Assembly (NCBI GenBank): GCA_003537695.1
Contig: DPRC01000195.1
Span: forward strand, 2,924-10,089
DNA from: Polaribacter sp.
GTDB taxonomy: Bacteria > Bacteroidota > Bacteroidia > Flavobacteriales > Flavobacteriaceae
Length of the DNA stretch: 7,166 nucleotides
Reading direction: 5' to 3'
Shown piece by piece: positions 6,231-7,166 of this stretch (position 1 is its first letter; every line of letters starts with the position of its first letter). The notes under the pieces are model-generated. The model searched no databases. It was not told where the DNA came from and saw only the letters and a list, made by a program, of their open reading frames with translations. A program made the position numbers and the translations under genes.

Positions 6231-7163
6231 TTACTCTAAACTTCTTCTATGCCTACTTTTTCTTTCCACTTTCGTTCGTTTTCTATCTGCACTCCTAGCT
6301 GCAGTATTTTTGTTTTTATGTGTTTCTCCTCCTTTAAAATAGGGTATAAACCCGACCCCTTTAAACTCATATGTTGTTCCAAATTCGAGACTGTATAACC
6401 GAATATTCTGGTCATTGATAACGCTTAATTCAAACGTTTCACGAGCCCCCCCTTGGTATGTTAATGTTATAATTTTTAAATCTTCAAAACCAATCACATC
6501 AAACACCTCATAGCTTCCAACATAATCCCAAAACATCTCTGAGACTTGTGTGCCAAGCGCGTCTTTAGAACTGTAAAACGTTGTTGTATTCTCAGGAGTA
6601 AACTGTAAATAATGCTCAAAATCAAAGATATTGGGGATACCACCTGTAGTATATACTTTTTCCCAAACCTCGTATTCCTGCAAGAAATATTCTATATTTT
6701 CATAAAATAACTGGTCATAATCAAAAGTGTTTCGTTGATATCCTTCTAAATAGTAGGTGGTGTTCTGCTCATAATTATACAATTGTATTTTATCAGATGC
6801 AATCACTGTAACTTCAAAGTTATTCAAACCATCTACATCGTGCCTAATTTGCAATACTTGAGAAAAGGTATTGTACACACCTACATCCACTCCAAAGCCG
6901 TTGCCTGTATAACCGAGATCTACAATATTATTATTAGCAGACAGTACGCCATTTGAGAATGAAAGCGTGAATGCATGAGAAATAAAAGGAATGTCTCCAT
7001 TGCCAATCGTTTTGTGATAATCTACATACCATAAGTCATAACCAGAAATTATCTGTGCTAATGGAATTGTATTTTCTCTAAAATCATCTTCAAAAACATG
7101 CGAACATGAACTTGTAAATGAGCCGATACTCAGAAATATAAAAAGTAGTTTTAAAAATTTCAT
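6231..7163 (-). CDS. Two-domain lipoprotein with basic C-terminal tail, function unknown
   Basis: A 310-residue predicted lipoprotein. The signal peptide (1-19) has a lysine-containing start, a hydrophobic core LLFIFLSIG and a lipobox ending SFTSSC, with Cys20 as the lipidation site; the acidic FEDD at 24-27 is in the zone where Bacteroidota export signals lie but does not match a known motif closely. The mature part contains two related units, about 42-143 and 164-271. Each starts with a Y-x-x-W segment and ends in a matching pattern: FEVTVIASDKIQLY..TTY..G and FELSVINDQNIRLY..TTY..G. Both look beta-rich. Residues 277-310 form a tail with 13 Lys/Arg, including RKR and RHRR. I recall relatives in Flavobacteriaceae carrying the name 'nicotinic acid mononucleotide adenylyltransferase', perhaps copied from a neighbouring nadD; there is no nucleotidyltransferase HxGH motif here, so that name would be wrong. 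Only three bases precede the ATG; the good signal peptide supports the start. Confidence 0.85.
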   Translation of the reverse strand: MKFLKLLFIFLSIGSFTSSCSHVFEDDFRENTIPLAQIISGYDLWYVDYHKTIGNGDIPFISHAFTLSFSNGVLSANNNIVDLGYTGNGFGVDVGVYNTFSQVLQIRHDVDGLNNFEVTVIASDKIQLYNYEQNTTYYLEGYQRNTFDYDQLFYENIEYFLQEYEVWEKVYTTGGIPNIFDFEHYLQFTPENTTTFYSSKDALGTQVSEMFWDYVGSYEVFDVIGFEDLKIITLTYQGGARETFELSVINDQNIRLYSLEFGTTYEFKGVGFIPYFKGGETHKNKNTAARSADRKRTKVERKSRHRRSLE

Positions 7164-7166
7164 AGG

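Noticed and set aside
1..7166. CRISPR array, insertion sequence, prophage or toxin-antitoxin module
   Set aside because: No regularly spaced repeats, transposase or phage-type proteins, terminal inverted repeats around genes, or paired small toxin/antitoxin genes were seen on either strand.

Overview
The window looks like chromosomal DNA from a marine-type member of the Flavobacteriaceae (Bacteroidota). It is AT-rich, start codons lack clear Shine-Dalgarno sequences, and the coding density and protein sequences have a strong flavobacterial flavour. One lipoprotein resembles a family I remember only from this group. The genus cannot be fixed from the sequence.

Layout: (1) 6-1232 (+), a membrane-anchored serine hydrolase of the beta-lactamase / 6-aminohexanoate-dimer hydrolase type. 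(2) 1285-2427 (-), convergent with it, a 380-residue protein with a divergent AlbA_2 (Schlafen-type) domain. (3) 2428-3035, about 600 bases without a credible gene; the half next to mnmH contains three successive possible stem-loops. (4) 3036-5098 (+), a two-gene selenium operon, mnmH (tRNA 2-selenouridine synthase) and selD (selenophosphate synthetase), overlapping by ATGA. (5) 5099-5268, a convergent gap holding a long imperfect palindrome that can act as a terminator on both strands. (6) 5269-6021 (-), a YdfG-like short-chain dehydrogenase. (7) 6022-6230, a gap with a small inverted repeat near the SDR start and a strong terminator for the next gene. (8) 6231-7163 (-), a lipoprotein made of two copies of a roughly 100-residue domain followed by a very basic tail.

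The clearest functional unit is mnmH-selD. SelD makes selenophosphate, and MnmH uses it to turn 2-thiouridine at the tRNA wobble position into 2-selenouridine. No selA, selB, selC or selenoprotein gene is visible here, and SelD itself carries Cys at the catalytic position, so nothing in the window requires selenocysteine. The other genes look like independent housekeeping or accessory units with their own terminators.

I see no CRISPR array, insertion sequence, prophage, toxin-antitoxin pair, tRNA or rRNA, and no evident multi-gene novel system. The points most worth a second look are the possible structured leader of the selenium operon, the duplicated lipoprotein with its cationic tail, and the divergent AlbA_2 protein.
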